From NCBI GenBank assembly GCA_029379225.1, contig JAQYWR010000027.1:1-64000 (forward strand): a stretch of DNA of 64,000 nt, in the 5' to 3' direction. This document shows positions 36,074 to 44,300 of this stretch, in pieces; positions within the stretch are counted from its first letter, which is position 1; every line of letters starts with the position of its first letter. The stretch comes from Nostoc sp. S4. Its GTDB lineage: Bacteria; Cyanobacteriota; Cyanobacteriia; Cyanobacteriales; Nostocaceae. The notes under the pieces were generated by a model. It made no database searches, was not told the DNA's origin, and worked only from the letters and a program-made list of their open reading frames with translations. A program made the position numbers and the translations under genes.

Positions 36074-37928
36074 TGATGACGAAGAAGACTATATTTTGAC
36101 TCGTTATTGGTTCAGTGAATTCCAGGTAGCAGACTGCGAACTGCAATGGGTAGGTAATTATGAAGCAGCCAGGAGTGCGATCGTTAGGCAGCAACATGAC
36201 ATTTATCTTGTAGACTACCGTTTGGGACCGCACAATGGACTAGAATTATTGCGCGAAGCAATTGCCAACGGCTGTTGTTCGCCGATAATTTTACTCACTG
36301 GTCAGGGCGACTGGGAAATAGACCTAGAAGCGATGAAAGCCGGAGCCGCAGATTATCTGGAAAAAAGCCAATTGACGGCACCTTTGTTAGAGCGTTCTAT
36401 CCGCTACGCCATCGAACGTAAACAAACAGAACAGAAAATTCGCGAACAAGCTGCTTTACTGGATGTTGCCACCAATGCAATTTTTGTGCGTGATTTAGAG
36501 GATAAAATTTTATTTTGGAATAAAGCTGCTGAGCATCTGTACGGTTTGAAAAAAGAGGAAGCAATTGATAAAAAGACACGAGTTCTCTGGCAAGAAAAAC
36601 AGGCGACTCAAGTTCAAGAAGCACTCAGTATTTTGATGAAAAATGGTTCTTGGGAAGGAGAGTTACATCAAAAAACAAAATTAGGTAAAGAAATTATTGT
36701 TGAAAGCCGTTGGACACTCGTACGTGAGTTTAATAAAAAAACACAAACTATTCTCGTTGTCAACACTGACATCACACAAAAAAAGCAACTAGAAGCCCAA
36801 TTTCTGCGCGCTCAGCGATTGGAAAGCATTGGCACTTTAGCCAGTGGTATCGCTCACGATTTGAATAATGTTCTTGCCCCGATTTTGATGACAGCTCAAC
36901 TCTTAGAAGCACAAGTTCGTGATGAACGTTCTCGGCGACTACTGCCAATCTTAATCGCTAACGCTAAACGGGGGGCAAACTTAGTCAAGCAAGTATTATC
37001 GTTTACCCGTGGACTGGAAGGCGATCGCACAATTTTACAATTAAAGCATTTAATAATTGAAATTCAGCAGATTATTAAAGAAACTTTTCCTAAATCGATA
37101 GAAGTTTTTACTCAAATTACCCAAAATCTTTGGACTGTATGTGGCGATGCTACTCAACTGCATCAAGTACTGATGAATCTGTGTGTCAATGCTCGTGATG
37201 CTATGCCAAATGGTGGAACTTTAAAAATCTCTGCTGAGAACCTTTTCGTTGATGAAAATTTTACCAAGATGCATATTGATGCTAAAGTTGGTCACCACAT
37301 TGTAATTACTGTTGCTGATGGAGGAATCGGTATTCAACCAGAAATATTAGATCGGATATTTGAGCCATTTTTTACTACTAAAGAACTCGGCAAAGGTACT
37401 GGTCTTGGTCTTTCTACAGTACTTGGGATTATTAAAAGCCACGGTGGTTTTATCAATGTATACAGTGAAGCCGGAAAAGGCAGCCAATTTCAGGTATATT
37501 TGCCAGCACAAGATGCAACTGAAACTACAGAAGAACAACAACAGGAATTACCTCCGGGTCAAGGAGAATTAATTTTAGTTGTAGATGACGAAGCAGCCAT
37601 TCGAGATGTTACAAAAACATCATTAGAAAGTCATAATTATAAAGCAATTACAGCCAGTGATGGCATTGAAGCTATAGCCTTATATGCAGAACACCGAGAT
37701 GAAATATCTCTTGTATTGACTGATATGCTCATGCCATCTATGGATGGGCTAACTACTATCCGTACTCTCCAAAAAATTAATCCAGATGTAAAAATTATTG
37801 CTGTTAGTGGAATGAGTTCAGCAGATAAGATTGATGCAGCTTATGACATAGGTATTAAAGCTTTTTTGTCTAAACCTTATACAGCTAATCAGTTATTACA
37901 AACTATTAGTACAGTTAAAAGGAGTTAG
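36039..37928 (+). CDS. REC-PAS-histidine kinase-REC hybrid sensor
   Basis: The product of 629 residues has a receiver (1-120, phospho-Asp in YLVDYRLGPHNG), a PAS domain (about 140-255), HisKA with the HDLNN type H-box (ASGIAHDLNNVLAP), HATPase (DGGIGIQPEILDRIFEPFFTTK, GTGLGLSTV) and a C-terminal receiver (about 505-625, VLTDMLMPSMDG). Receivers on both ends suggest it takes phosphate from one partner and passes it on internally. The start at 36039 has GGGAGA 7 nt upstream; an earlier in-frame ATG at 35997 lacks this. With the upstream CBCR kinase and Rcp1-type regulator it makes a plausible three-gene phosphorelay. Confidence 0.93.
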   Translation: MDNSPIKVLFVDDDEEDYILTRYWFSEFQVADCELQWVGNYEAARSAIVRQQHDIYLVDYRLGPHNGLELLREAIANGCCSPIILLTGQGDWEIDLEAMKAGAADYLEKSQLTAPLLERSIRYAIERKQTEQKIREQAALLDVATNAIFVRDLEDKILFWNKAAEHLYGLKKEEAIDKKTRVLWQEKQATQVQEALSILMKNGSWEGELHQKTKLGKEIIVESRWTLVREFNKKTQTILVVNTDITQKKQLEAQFLRAQRLESIGTLASGIAHDLNNVLAPILMTAQLLEAQVRDERSRRLLPILIANAKRGANLVKQVLSFTRGLEGDRTILQLKHLIIEIQQIIKETFPKSIEVFTQITQNLWTVCGDATQLHQVLMNLCVNARDAMPNGGTLKISAENLFVDENFTKMHIDAKVGHHIVITVADGGIGIQPEILDRIFEPFFTTKELGKGTGLGLSTVLGIIKSHGGFINVYSEAGKGSQFQVYLPAQDATETTEEQQQELPPGQGELILVVDDEAAIRDVTKTSLESHNYKAITASDGIEAIALYAEHRDEISLVLTDMLMPSMDGLTTIRTLQKINPDVKIIAVSGMSSADKIDAAYDIGIKAFLSKPYTANQLLQTISTVKRS

Positions 37929-38252
37929 GAGTTGGGAGTATTGACTGTTGAGTGTTGACTGTTGAGGGGAGGAGAAGATTCCAAAGCCCCGGTAAGTAGT
38001 TAAGAAAATTAAAATCTTTGTTGGGTATATTAAGTGTATATTTTAGTGATGAATTGTAACTAAAAATATTACATCAGTGCTTAATATACTGCTAGATAAT
38101 GCAGTGCGTGATAGCAAAGCCTTAACACTCCTCAATTTATAAATTAACTAATTAATTAAAATTGAAAGTTATAATTTAATAACCTTCAACTCCTAACTCC
38201 TAACTTTTAACTCTCAACTCCTCACTTCTAACTCCTAACTATTGAACTCCCC
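37929..38252. repeat. Spacer with ctcctaa heptad STRR
   Basis: The spacer contains gttgact-type repeats near 37940-37965 and a run of seven-base repeats (CTCCTAA and variants) at about 38186-38238 that ends 12 bp before the next ATG. Such short tandem repeats are known from heterocystous cyanobacteria. No gene is seen. Confidence 0.6.
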
Positions 38253-38636
38253 ATGACCAAAGATGAAATTTTAGTAGCTAATACAGCTTTTTATCGAGCT
38301 TTTGAAAGAAAAGATATTGAAGCGATGAGTGCAATATGGTCACAAGGAAGTGGTAGTTTTTGTATTCATCCTGGAAGTAATGTGTTGCGAGGTTGGAAAG
38401 AAATTCGCAACTCTTGGGAGCAAATATTTAAAAACACTGCTTATATTGAAATTAATATAGATATAATTGCTACGGAATTTAGTGACAATATTGCTTATGT
38501 TGTGCTGAGAGAAAATGTGTTTCAAGTCGTAGGTTCAAGAAGGCTCGAAGCTCAATCAACCGCTACGAATATATTTCAGCTTTTGGGTGGGAAGTGGTAT
38601 TTAATTCATCATCACGGTAGTCCGATTTTGCGGTGA
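38253..38636 (+). CDS. SnoaL/NTF2-like protein
   Basis: The 127-residue protein has the NTF2-like pattern. An N-terminal helix ANTAFYRAFERKDIEAMSAIW is followed by CIHPGSNVLRGWKEIRNSW and three strands ending WYLIHHHGSPI. It corresponds to the SnoaL_3/DUF4440-type group (cyanobacterial ketosteroid isomerase-like proteins). No catalytic assignment is possible. It may be enzymatic or ligand-binding. It is monocistronic. Confidence 0.85.
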   Translation: MTKDEILVANTAFYRAFERKDIEAMSAIWSQGSGSFCIHPGSNVLRGWKEIRNSWEQIFKNTAYIEINIDIIATEFSDNIAYVVLRENVFQVVGSRRLEAQSTATNIFQLLGGKWYLIHHHGSPILR

Positions 38637-38655
38637 GTATAGGGATGTGGTTCGA

Positions 38656-38683
38656 CTTCTCTACGAGACGCTACGCGAACGCT
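38656..38683. repeat. 28-nt dispersed repeat copy
   Basis: The 28 bases from CTTCTCTACGAGACG to GCGAACGCT are identical to 26101-26128, inside the MITE there. The copy here stands alone after the NTF2-like gene. Confidence 0.75.
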
Positions 38684-38763
38684 CACCAACCGAGAGATGG
38701 GGGGATAAGGGGACAATAAATAATAATTTTTACTGCTCAGTCAACAGTTAACACTCACAATGA

Positions 38764-40438
38764 CTAATGACCAATCAAATCTTGAAACCGCCGATCTTCT
38801 CGAATATTGTCAAAATCAGTATTAGTTTTTGCCATCTCTCCGCATTCAGGATTTAGGTTGATAGCTTGTTGCAAATTCTCTATCGCCAATTCGATATTCC
38901 CTTGTAAACCATAACAGCAAGCTTTGTTATACCAAGCTTGGTGATTGTCGGGTTTGATTTTGGTGGCTTGGTCATAACAGGCAATCGCTTCCTCGAATCT
39001 TCCCAAATCATCTAGTGCATAGCCTTTGGTAAACCAGAGAGAAGAGGAATCAGGTGTAAAACTGAGAGCTTTGTTTAAGCACCGTAGCGCATCTTGATAG
39101 CGTTTTGAGTTGATTAAATTCTAACTAAAACTCAATAAAGAAGTTGGAATTTCTTGGTGTTTCTCTGCTAGCTGCAAAATTAAACGGGTAAAGGGCAATG
39201 TATATTTTCCTGCTTTTACTTGCTTTGGCTTAGCCTCAATTTGCCCATCACGCGGTTCTAGGATGCGTTCAGCTGAAATCAGATAATTGGTAGCTTTGCG
39301 TATTTGCCAATAATACCAAAGCTGCTGCCAGAAATTCTTTGCCGCTAACATCCGTGCAGTCGGCTCCACAGTGAAGCGATAAACTGGAATGTCGAATTGT
39401 TGCAGCAAGTCCACAGCATCATAAATGCAGCGGCTCACAGAGTACTTTTCTACTGACTTCTTGTAACGGTTTTTCCAAGTGTCTTTTAGAGTGTGGCGGT
39501 AATTTGTGACTGTCAAAGGCAAGCTTTCATTTTGTAGACGTTGGAGATTCTCGACTACATTTCTAAAAGTGCTGTCGTTGTACCTAGCTAGTTCTGGATA
39601 TCGCTCTGTTTCAGCTTTGATGTTTGTTTCCGGAACCGTTGTTGCTAACATCGCAATAATGGCATCATCTTCTGGCTGCCGCAATTCATAAGTTTGAAAT
39701 CGGTTCCACAGCTTAGAATATTTATCCCATTGCAGTTTTTCCCAAGAACTGGGTTTTCCAGGATCTTCGGAGTGTCTTTCATTGCGTGCGGTGGCGATGA
39801 CGCGGATTTCTGTCGATTCGCATAACTCCTCATACTTGTTCAAAGCTTGCAACAGCCTTTCTTGCAACGGGACTTGAAACCGTTGTGCGAGACTTTTCTC
39901 GGCTTCCGGGGATATTTCGTAGCGGCTGGCATACATTTTCTGATTCAAATCGTCAAAGAAAAACAGCAACTTGCGGTTTGTGCCAATCTCCTTGGGCATA
40001 GCTGCCGGAATATCTAGCTATTCTCCTAATTTGAGGTAAAGCACCGTCCAACCTTCTTGATTGAGATGGTTTGCTAACTCCGCAGCTTCCCGCGTTTTCC
40101 CGATTCCCGTACGTCCTAAAATCAATATCCAGCGATGTGCTTCTAACAGCCGCTTTAACTCATTGCGGATGTGACGATTTGCTACACGTTCTTGGTAAGC
40201 TATGTTTCTATCAGCCAGAGGATCGTTATCACCACCTAAAATCCGCTGCATCAGGTCTTGAGATTTCGGTTTAATCACCTAAGGGAAAAGTTTTATCGGG
40301 AATGCGCCGCTGGCGGTGTGCCCAGATGAGCCACCCGAAATAACACACAATCGCAGGGAACGCACCTGAGAGCAGGTTGTTAATAAAGTCTTTGTGGTTG
40401 GTGTAGAATCGGACAATTGGCTGAAGAAGGTGAAACAC
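38764..40438 (-). pseudogene. Decayed membrane-anchored NTPase-TPR gene
   Basis: Four pieces read in order on the minus strand. Residues from a GTG at 40438 give a membrane helix (NNLLSGAFPAIVCYFGWLIW) and HRQRRIPDKTFPLG, then the frame shifts near 40280. The next frame carries VIKPKSQDLMQRILGGDNDP and Walker A (ILGRTGIGKTREAAEL). A TAG at 40018-40020 interrupts, then LLFFFDDLNQ (Walker B) and a helical region follow to a second TAG at 39121-39123. The same frame goes on through LRCLNKALSFTPDSS and two TPR units to a stop at 38764. The intact parent resembles cyanobacterial membrane P-loop ATPases with TPR tails. Frameshift plus two nonsense codons indicate a dead gene, though erosion is slight. 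Confidence 0.85.
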
Positions 40439-40591
40439 GCAGTTTATTTTGAGCGATCGCTACCTAATTACTCCTCAATTACAGTGTAGTTCTTCTTCAC
40501 ACTTACTATGAAGCCCTTAGCTTGTCAAAATAACTGTTGATTCAGCCGTATTTTCTTATTAGTTTAGCGATCGTACCCAAATTTTTGAGTA

Positions 40592-40826
40592 GAGAACTCG
40601 AAACTTCATGTTCTGAACTCGGCCGTTCCTGTTTGAAACTAGGCTGTTCCTGTTTGAAACTAGGCCATTCCTATTTGAAACTAGGTTGTTCCTGTTTGAA
40701 ACTAGGCTATTCCTATTTGAAACTAGTCTGTTCCTATTTGAAACTAGGCTATTCCTATTTGAAACTAGTCTGTTCCTATTTGAAATGAGGCAGTTAGTGT
40801 TCAGAACTCGGCAGTTAGTGTTCATA
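40592..40826. repeat. 21-nt minisatellite, about ten units
   Basis: Units of the type TTCCTGTTTGAAACTAGGC(TG) repeat every 21 nt from about 40609 to 40826, the outer units diverged (tctgaactcggccg, gttcagaactcggcag). Variation is mostly G/A and T/C changes. The frame stays open on both strands and yields spurious repetitive ORFs. The surrounding spacer 40439-41087 has no gene. Confidence 0.9.
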
Positions 40827-40855
40827 CCAAGTTGCTGTCAAAGATAGTAGTATTC

Positions 40856-40897
40856 TGTCATTGCGACTGGAGCAGAGCGCAAGGAAGCAATCTCAGT
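40856..40897. repeat. Dispersed TCATTGCGAxxGGAGC repeat
   Basis: GTCATTGCGACTGGAGCAGAG then AAGGAAGCAATCTC matches the inside of the 23303-23482 element (GTCATTGCGAACGGAACGCAG and AAAGCAATCTC). This is a common dispersed cyanobacterial repeat; this copy lacks the GACTTAC ends. Confidence 0.6.
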
Positions 40898-41087
40898 AGA
40901 TCCAAACTATTACAACAAAATGCAACTTAGTATCAGAACTCGAAACTCAAACTAGAAGCGTTATACAGCAGATTGTAACTTGGTGACGTGCAGATAATTA
41001 TAGGGAACATGGCTGTGCCCCTACCTGTGTGCTTCATTCACCTGAAATACGCTTTAGTTCTGCCTCCCAACTCCAAATGCCCAATAC

Positions 41088-41624
41088 CTAATCTCCCATC
41101 AACTCCACTGCATCTCGTCCATCACAATCTTGTAAATAAACTTTGACAACTTCTTCTTTAGCGGTAGGTAACTGCTTGCCAATAAAATCTGGGTGAATTG
41201 GTAATTCACGATGACCCCTGTCTACTAACACAGCTAAACGAATTACCTCTGGTCTTCCGTACTCATTTACAGCATTCAAAGCAGCGCGAATTGTCCTTCC
41301 TTTGAAAATCACGTCATCTACGAGTACAACCGTTTTCCCCGTTAGGTCAAAAGGAATGTCACTTTTGGCTGGAGTTCGCAACCCAATTTTGTCGAGGTCA
41401 TCTCGATAAAATGTAATATCCAAAGCACCGACTAAAACGGCTACACCTTCCAGGGACTCAATCTGACGTGCCAATAATTGAGCCAATAACGCACCTCTGG
41501 TATATATACCAACAAGCACCAATTGGGACAAATCACGCGACCTTTCGACAATTTGAGAAGCAAGGCGATTCAAAGTACGACGAATTTCTTCCGATGAAAG
41601 GATTTCAACTACTTTTGCAGACAT
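41088..41624 (-). CDS. pyrR: PyrR bifunctional pyrimidine regulator / uracil phosphoribosyltransferase
   Basis: The 178-residue protein is a type I phosphoribosyltransferase. The PRPP loop is [20 protein letters not shown] near residues 97-116. The N-terminal [15 protein letters not shown] and the [12 protein letters not shown] segment are diagnostic of PyrR. In Bacillus, PyrR binds pyr mRNA in response to UMP and also makes UMP from uracil and PRPP. In cyanobacteria the pyr operon is not organised this way, and no pyr gene is adjacent. The enzymatic role is thus more certain than the regulatory one. A G-rich tandem repeat lies just upstream. Confidence 0.95.
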   Translation of the reverse strand: MSAKVVEILSSEEIRRTLNRLASQIVERSRDLSQLVLVGIYTRGALLAQLLARQIESLEGVAVLVGALDITFYRDDLDKIGLRTPAKSDIPFDLTGKTVVLVDDVIFKGRTIRAALNAVNEYGRPEVIRLAVLVDRGHRELPIHPDFIGKQLPTAKEEVVKVYLQDCDGRDAVELMGD

Positions 41625-41648
41625 GGCTATCTTTAGGGGAGTGAGTGA

Positions 41649-41681
41649 GGTGGGGAGGTGGGGAGGTGGGGAGGTGGGGAG
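41649..41681. repeat. G-rich 8-nt tandem repeat, potential G-quadruplex
   Basis: GGTGGGGA is repeated four times without change, 25 bp upstream of the pyrR start codon on the opposite strand. Eight G-tracts of 2-4 bases make an intramolecular G-quadruplex possible on the plus strand (the template strand for pyrR). More caagtcagcagtcagcag-like short repeats follow up to 41735. Confidence 0.8.
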
Positions 41682-41749
41682 AATAATAACTCCTCAGTCC
41701 ACACTCCTCAGTCAACAGTCAGCAGTCAGCAGTCAACGCCCGCAATGCT

Positions 41750-42715
41750 CTATTCGAGAGTAATTAAGAAAATAGCGATCGCTATCCCTAACCATAGTAA
41801 AAAACAATATCGAGTCAGTTGCAAAGCATTATAAATAGAAGTTTGGGTGATCGGATAAATAGCATCTCCTAGCAACGGTTTACGTTTAGCTACCCCACGA
41901 TACCAATTTGTACCGCCCATCTGTACACCTAAAATAGCAGCATAGGCACACTCACTCCAACCAGAATTGGGACTAGGATCGGTAATTGCATCTCGGCGAC
42001 AAATTTGCCAAACATGCATCGGTTTACTCGATAATAGTGCCAGAGTCATAACTGTTAACCGACAAGGTAGCCAAGTCAAACAATCTTCCAACCGCGCACT
42101 AAACCACCCGAAATAAGTATAAGGTGCTTCCTGATAACCTACCATTGAATCAAGGGTACTGCTAGCTTTGTATGCTAAAGCTAAGGGAATTGACCCCACA
42201 ACTGGCACAAATACACCAATAATTGCATAAAAAAGTGGAGCCATTACTCCATCAGTAGCATTTTCTGTAACTGTTTCTAAAACAGCTCGCAAAATTTCTG
42301 CTTGTGAGAGATTTTGTGTATCTCGACCAACATAATTACTTAAAATCTGACGCGCTTGTGGTAAATCTCCTGCTGTTAAAGGTTGTAAAACAGCCAGCGC
42401 TGCTGTTCGCAAACTTCTGCCAGCGAAACAACTAGCCAAAAGAATACTTTCTAAAGCAATTCCTAAAAGTGGATGCACCCATCTAGCACTTTGAATGAGC
42501 AAAAAGCCAATAACACCGCTACCAATTATCAGGATAATGCCTAATAAAATTCCAGCTAGGCGTTGTGTTAGAGAATTTTGACACAATTGCAGAGAAAATT
42601 TGGTCAACCGAGAAATTACCCACCCCATAAATTGTACGGGATGAGGCCAACCCCAAGGATCGCCAATTAAGTAATCTAAAAGTCCGGCAATGATTAAAAC
42701 AATAACAGATATCAT
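41750..42715 (-). CDS. cbiB: Adenosylcobinamide-phosphate synthase (CbiB/CobD)
   Basis: The 321-residue membrane protein opens with the family signature LLDYLIGDPWGWPHPVQFMGW (residues 12-32). It continues with NATDGVMAPLFYAIIG near 152, AYKASSTLDSMVGYQ near 180 and DPSPNSGWSECAYAAILGVQMGG near 245. There are five or so hydrophobic segments. It attaches aminopropanol phosphate to cobyric acid in late cobalamin synthesis, in the cytoplasmic membrane. The only other cobalamin gene in the window is the CbiG-C protein at 1883-2359. The start codon abuts an STRR tract. No cobalamin riboswitch is visible upstream. Confidence 0.95.
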   Translation of the reverse strand: MISVIVLIIAGLLDYLIGDPWGWPHPVQFMGWVISRLTKFSLQLCQNSLTQRLAGILLGIILIIGSGVIGFLLIQSARWVHPLLGIALESILLASCFAGRSLRTAALAVLQPLTAGDLPQARQILSNYVGRDTQNLSQAEILRAVLETVTENATDGVMAPLFYAIIGVFVPVVGSIPLALAYKASSTLDSMVGYQEAPYTYFGWFSARLEDCLTWLPCRLTVMTLALLSSKPMHVWQICRRDAITDPSPNSGWSECAYAAILGVQMGGTNWYRGVAKRKPLLGDAIYPITQTSIYNALQLTRYCFLLWLGIAIAIFLITLE

Positions 42716-42746
42716 TAGTTATTAGTCATTAGTCATTAGTCATTTA
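42714..42746. repeat. ttagtca heptad STRR at the cbiB start codon
   Basis: TTAGTCA repeats four times with one variant (TTAGTTA), directly next to the cbiB ATG. It replaces any recognisable ribosome site. Related heptads occur at 43375-43407, 44150-44175, 44270-44300 and 50686-50728. Confidence 0.75.
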
Positions 42747-42788
42747 TTAATTAACAATAACCAATGTCCAATGCCCTATACTCAATGA

Positions 42789-43232
42789 CTAAACCACAAA
42801 ACTAGCTTCTTCCCCAAGGGAAGCTTGCCAACTACGAGCATCATAATAAAGGTCTGCCAAAGTAATATTGTATAAAGCTTCTTTGAGCTTTTGATTGAGC
42901 CTTTGCCAAAGAGTAAATGTTACCCAATCTTCAGCTTGTGCGGGTACTGGAGTGTGAGCGGGTAAATGAGTAATACTCTCGCCGACTGCTTCTAAAATTT
43001 GTCCTATAGATATTTGTGCAGGTTCTCTTGCCAATTGGTATCCACCAATGCTACCACGAATTGATTTCACCAACCCAGCACGACGCATTTCTATTAGTAG
43101 TTTTTCGAGGTAAGGAGCTGGGATCTCTTGGCGTTTGGCGATCGCTTTTACAGATACAGGCCCATATTTTGGCTGTAAACTCAAATCTAGCAATGCCTTC
43201 ACACTGTAATGTCCTCTGGTAGTTAGTTTCAT
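42789..43232 (-). CDS. Rrf2 family transcriptional regulator without Fe-S cysteines
   Basis: The 147-residue protein has the Rrf2 winged helix: MKLTTRGHYSVKALLDLSLQ, VSVKAIAKRQEIPAPYLEKLL, and the wing LVKSIRGSIGGYQLAREP. The region where IscR and NsrR carry three Cys contains none; the protein has no Cys at all. It therefore resembles the CymR-like branch (cysteine metabolism) or cluster-free Rrf2 proteins. No target operon is obvious beside it. The cbiB gene lies 73 bp downstream on the same strand with an STRR between. Confidence 0.92.
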   Translation of the reverse strand: MKLTTRGHYSVKALLDLSLQPKYGPVSVKAIAKRQEIPAPYLEKLLIEMRRAGLVKSIRGSIGGYQLAREPAQISIGQILEAVGESITHLPAHTPVPAQAEDWVTFTLWQRLNQKLKEALYNITLADLYYDARSWQASLGEEASFVV

Positions 43233-43730
43233 TCAGGTAAGCTTTGTCCTTTGTTACAAAGTTCAGACCGCCAATAGTAGACGCTTTGACTTTGCACTTT
43301 ATCTTTTGTCCTCTCCTGCAAAGTTCTAAGTGCCGCAAATCGGTGCTAGTGGCTTCGATCTTTCTCAGTTGTCTTTTGTCATTTATTTAGACCAATGACT
43401 AATGACTAAGGATCAGTTTTGCTTATCATTCTGTAACTCAGTTATTATCCTCAACAACGAGACAACCTTTTCAAGGTTAGTTTAGAAAACTTAAACAAAT
43501 ATAGTTTAGCAGTAATTTACAAACTATATATATAGTTATCAGCATTGCCAGCATTCTAGAAAATAAATTGTCTAGAAAATATTTAGTAATTGCATAACAA
43601 TTCTGGCTATGAGTGTAATATACTTGGCTATGTTGAGATAAAAACTAAAGGAATATCTTCCTATTAGCTCAACCTCAGCTAAAATAAAATCGATTCAAAC
43701 ACTTCAAACATTCGTTTTCGACCTAAGTTG
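43233..43730. other. Divergent promoter region of Rrf2 and cyAbrB genes
   Basis: About 500 bp containing short STRR-type repeats at 43375-43407 and an AT-rich stretch (TATATATA near 43527) before the cyAbrB gene. No ORF is convincing. Confidence 0.45.
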
Positions 43731-44144
43731 ATGCCTAAACAGAAAAAAATTGAACCCCTAGTCGGCGAAGAACTGCTCAAAAAAGTCAAAGAGCTAGAGA
43801 ACGAGAGCAAGGAAGACAAAGCCAAGAAGTGCGGCTACTATACCGTTACCAAAAATGGTATAGAGCGCGTCAATATGATGAAGTTCTTAAATGCCCTAAT
43901 CGATGCTGAAGGCATTCAGTTGGACAGTACACCCAGTGCAAATGGGCGTGGTGGACGTAGTGCTAGCTATCGGATTAGCGTGCAATCCAATGGTAATTTG
44001 CTTATAGGTTCAGCTTATACAAAACAGATGAATCTGAAACCAGGAGATGAGTTTATCATCACTTTAGGTAAAAAGCACATTCGTTTGAGACAAGTAGATC
44101 CAGAAGATAGGGAAGATGATGAAGTTCTAGAAGCCACGGCTTAA
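43731..44144 (+). CDS. cyAbrB-type transcriptional regulator
   Basis: The 137-residue protein has the two parts of cyanobacterial AbrB-like regulators. The N-terminal helical part includes PLVGEELLKKVKELENESK and CGYYTVTKNGIERVNMMKF; the C-terminal part is a swapped-hairpin DNA-binding domain (ASYRISVQSNGNLLIGSAYTKQMNLKPGDEF, IRLRQVD). In cyanobacteria these proteins control nitrogen and carbon responses and, in Nostoc, heterocyst and stress genes. Which of the two paralogous groups this is cannot be fixed by eye. The frame could begin at a TTG one codon earlier; ATG at 43731 is preferred. It is monocistronic. Confidence 0.92.
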   Translation: MPKQKKIEPLVGEELLKKVKELENESKEDKAKKCGYYTVTKNGIERVNMMKFLNALIDAEGIQLDSTPSANGRGGRSASYRISVQSNGNLLIGSAYTKQMNLKPGDEFIITLGKKHIRLRQVDPEDREDDEVLEATA

Positions 44145-44205
44145 TAAATAAATAGTCATTAGTCAATAGTCATTTGTCCTTTGTCCTTCATTAGAAAGTT
44201 CTAAT

Positions 44206-44300
44206 ACTCGGAAAACTCCGAGTCATGACTTTGTGCTTTGTTTTTTGTCATTAGTCATACATGAAACCTAATGACCAATGACCAATGACTAATGACTAAT
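44206..44300. terminator. Hairpin and STRR spacer between convergent genes
   Basis: ACTCGG (44206-44211) and CCGAGT (44218-44223) form a short stem after cyAbrB. AATGACC/AATGACT heptads follow at 44270-44300, and the last one supplies the TAG stop codon (44296-44298) of the ClC gene on the minus strand. The terminator call is weak. Confidence 0.4.

Noticed and set aside
39121-39999. Stand-alone gene for a 292-residue protein
   Set aside because: It has no start context and is in the same frame as pieces on both sides. It is the middle of the decayed NTPase-TPR gene.
40537-40825. ORFs on both strands with SYLKLGCSCLKLG or VSNRNRL repeats
   Set aside because: Both are translations of the 40592-40826 minisatellite.
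42716-42788. Cobalamin riboswitch before cbiB
   Set aside because: The spacer is only 73 bp and made of heptad repeats; no conserved B12 box was seen.
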